Positions 63,701-64,000 of a stretch of DNA of 64,000 nt are shown piece after piece; the first letter of the stretch is position 1; each line of letters starts with the position of its first letter. The notes beneath the pieces are model-generated. The model ran no database searches and had not been told where the DNA came from. It saw only the letters and a program-made list of their open reading frames with translations. The translations under genes and the position numbers were made by a program. This DNA comes from Desulfobulbus oligotrophicus (GTDB taxonomy: Bacteria; Desulfobacterota; Desulfobulbia; Desulfobulbales; Desulfobulbaceae), in contig NZ_CP054140.1 in the NCBI RefSeq assembly GCF_016446285.1, positions 601,501 to 665,500 of the forward strand, read 5' to 3'.

Positions 63701-64000
63701 TTGTTCTCCTCCGCTCGCGCCATGCTGGGAGTACAGACTCCGATTCCGCAGGTGGCCGAACAGAAGCAACCGTTCAAGGCCGCGCAGCCCGCCGAATCGA
63801 TTGGACAACGCATCATCGAAAGCGTGCTCAGTCTGGTGCCGCGTCTGGACGAACGCCTGGTGCCCAAGGCCTTGAGCGCCATGCTGATGCTCCAGCCGGT
63901 CATGTCCACGGCCGCGCCACCCCCACAACCGATGAACGGCACCGTGCAGACCGTCGCGGCGGCCGTCGAGCCGGTAAGTAAGAGCTACATCCAGCCGTTT
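60722..64000 (+). CDS. Tail tape measure protein (partial, runs off window)
   Basis: At least 1093 residues; no stop before the window end. The TMP core domain ('DASERMTRNLDRIQQGTMMLGAGLALMAVPAALVASTAATQ', 'FTTAYGIFKPIMADMNDMEWATAFSGAMAQTVASFKTNG', 'LPLDEQ'-like segment 'IPLNEQLAVLGQLQTTMPG') is followed by several hydrophobic segments (about residues 370-480 and 590-700) and Ala-rich helices. It sets tail length and is injected with DNA. The last codons contain a copy of the promoter-like motif. Confidence 0.93.
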   Translation, partial: MNGDLGLGIVVSMKDAFSQNAQRIRGSMMDLDSTVADASERMTRNLDRIQQGTMMLGAGLALMAVPAALVASTAATQKALGELASLGVQDLRAIEDAAESFTNQWSGADKAAFITATYDVKSALSNLSDEAVGVFTSMAAMTAKATKATTQEMVGTFTTAYGIFKPIMADMNDMEWATAFSGAMAQTVASFKTNGTQMADAIKNIGAVAAASNIPLNEQLAVLGQLQTTMPGSEAGTLYKAFIMKAAEAGDELGLSFTDTSGRLKGVVPILQEIKRQFPDLSNAAAQVKLKKAFGSDEAVKFLLQMSAGMESLEGNIQSVGRAMKTGTAVTEQMADAMNQDIGARFLLLRQQMANLSEILGRTLLPVVTPVINGVSRFILFLQRMAKSMPGVTRVVLGLSMALGTILVVAGAVTAAVGMVGLMLPAIKAGFVAISAALAGVGSAVATYFLPVTAIIAGVILSVYLLKRAWETNFGGIQEIITGAWNKVSLVFQGIRELVGSLSGGVGQMSSELAQKLESAGLLGFVVTVFKAYYRVREALAGLWGAFSHAFGRIRAILEPTVRTLMSAYAALASAVFSVVEIFGVAASATDGSSWRTFGTVIGTVAGVLLQGLAFALKIVAWNLSLIVRALAVVVRSVVWVGKAIVGSLVGAAKFIYKFLLPVRMIGEAFVAAGKIIYAVWQVLTGDISLLDGLKAIGGAVYDFLATPFRWARDVVVGVWNFISGIFTSIGRLVADAAGQIGQAILNLPIISTLRELFATVRSFFAGDTTFFEAGKKLLITLGEGIWSAVTYPFTMLKNALGKLRNLLPFSDAREGPLASLTASGSALLKTLADGMSLTQSLPAKVFGFAARGILSAAAGAWQQIKSAGGNLMDAASAPFRMAGKLWDGLTSGAQSVAAKAGAIFGGLKQSLFGDTPELAITPPQVNAWDALATGAVTVRDRIVDTLSAVPGAVGRIFTNAGAEGQTLWQRLSSGASAGIQAIKDRSAGIANGLFSSARAMLGVQTPIPQVAEQKQPFKAAQPAESIGQRIIESVLSLVPRLDERLVPKALSAMLMLQPVMSTAAPPPQPMNGTVQTVAAAVEPVSKSYIQPF
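63949..63981 (+). promoter_or_regulatory. Bipartite phage promoter-like motif, site 7 (inside the tape-measure gene)
   Basis: GACCGTC (63949-63955; CCGTC in place of CCGAC), 15 bases, exact CCGGTAAGTAA (63971-63981). Unlike the others it lies within a coding region, where it encodes 'EPVSKS'. Same spacing and orientation. It may drive baseplate genes just beyond the window, or the match may be partly by chance. Confidence 0.55.

Larger units (their letters stand above)
19502..64000. mobile_element. Integrated prophage of a contractile-tailed phage (right end not in window)
   Basis: From just after ssrA the gene content changes to an integration module, LexA-like repressor, replication genes, terminase, portal, capsid, sheath, tube and tape measure. 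A sheath gene shows a myovirus-like contractile tail. The left boundary at the ssrA 3' end is inferred from the intact tmRNA and the recombinase operon beside it; the direct repeat expected at the right end lies outside the window, so attL/attR cannot be confirmed. All virion genes seen look intact, so the prophage may be functional. Confidence 0.88.

Noticed and set aside
27369-63981. The GTAAGT core of the repeated motif looks like a eukaryotic 5' splice site
   Set aside because: No branch point or acceptor sequences and all flanking genes are intact bacterial-phage genes. A fixed upstream CCGAC box and position at gene ends fit a promoter or operator better.
19502-64000. tRNA genes within the element
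   Set aside because: I scanned for T-arm and acceptor patterns near gene gaps and saw none I could support; only the tmRNA at the left edge is clear.

Overview
The window joins two kinds of DNA. Bases 1 to about 19,500 look like the chromosome of a sulfate-reducer-like Desulfobacterota bacterium. This placement is inferred from gene content (an N-type ATPase, late anaerobic-type cobalamin genes, HemY-type protoporphyrinogen oxidase, HtpG, GspE/PilB) and is not proven. From the 3' end of the tmRNA gene (ssrA, 19145-19501) to the window end lies a large integrated element. It is best read as a prophage of a contractile-tailed phage whose right end is outside the window.

Chromosome: (1) 2-5546 is an N-ATPase operon in the order atpD-C-Q-R-B-E-F-A-G. 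There is no separate delta gene, the b subunit is long, and the c subunit carries Na+-type ligands. (2) 5572-9830, on the minus strand, holds cobO, cbiP, an aminotransferase-like cobC/cobD gene and cbiB, which together cover adenosylation, amidation and aminopropanol attachment. (3) A gene-free AT-rich stretch precedes dnaA. (4) Then come a HemY-type oxidase (minus strand), htpG, a small lipoprotein, pcm, a GspE/PilB ATPase, smpB and ssrA.

Prophage left arm: a minus-strand operon of four genes (small ORF, DUF2924, large serine recombinase, HTH-like protein) abuts ssrA and is probably the integration module. Facing it is a LexA-fold, self-cleaving repressor behind a sigma70 promoter that overlaps a palindromic operator. 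Two overlapping genes of unknown function and a terminator follow. The early region starts with a small ORF and a phage sigma-like factor whose Shine-Dalgarno is buried in a perfect hairpin. Next come a Cas4-like nuclease, a Sak4-like ATPase, a DUF669 protein, an ERCC4 nuclease, a RecD2-like helicase and a 1103-residue primase-helicase. A RloA/RloB (AbiL-like) defence pair with its own sigma70 promoter and terminator sits between replication and structural genes. It is followed by a gene-free stretch with 14 exact copies of CCACCGCA/TGCGGTGG, a candidate phage origin.

Prophage structural arm: HTH regulator, small terminase, an antisense tyrosine-recombinase cassette with a 45-bp repeat array, lipoprotein, large terminase, portal, a 1524-residue MuF protein carrying SAP-like repeats and a HipA-like kinase core, a DNA adenine methyltransferase fused to a prohead protease and scaffold, decoration protein, major capsid, connectors, tail terminator, sheath, tube, a tail chaperone with a -1 frameshift site, and the tape measure (cut by the window end).

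The most striking signal is a bipartite motif, CCGAC-N15-CCGGTAAGTAA. It occurs seven times, always on the plus strand with identical spacing. Six copies lie at gene ends or between genes and one lies inside the tape-measure gene. The first copy directly follows the sigma-like gene. I interpret the set as phage-specific promoters read by that sigma factor, a self-contained transcription programme for replication and virion genes.
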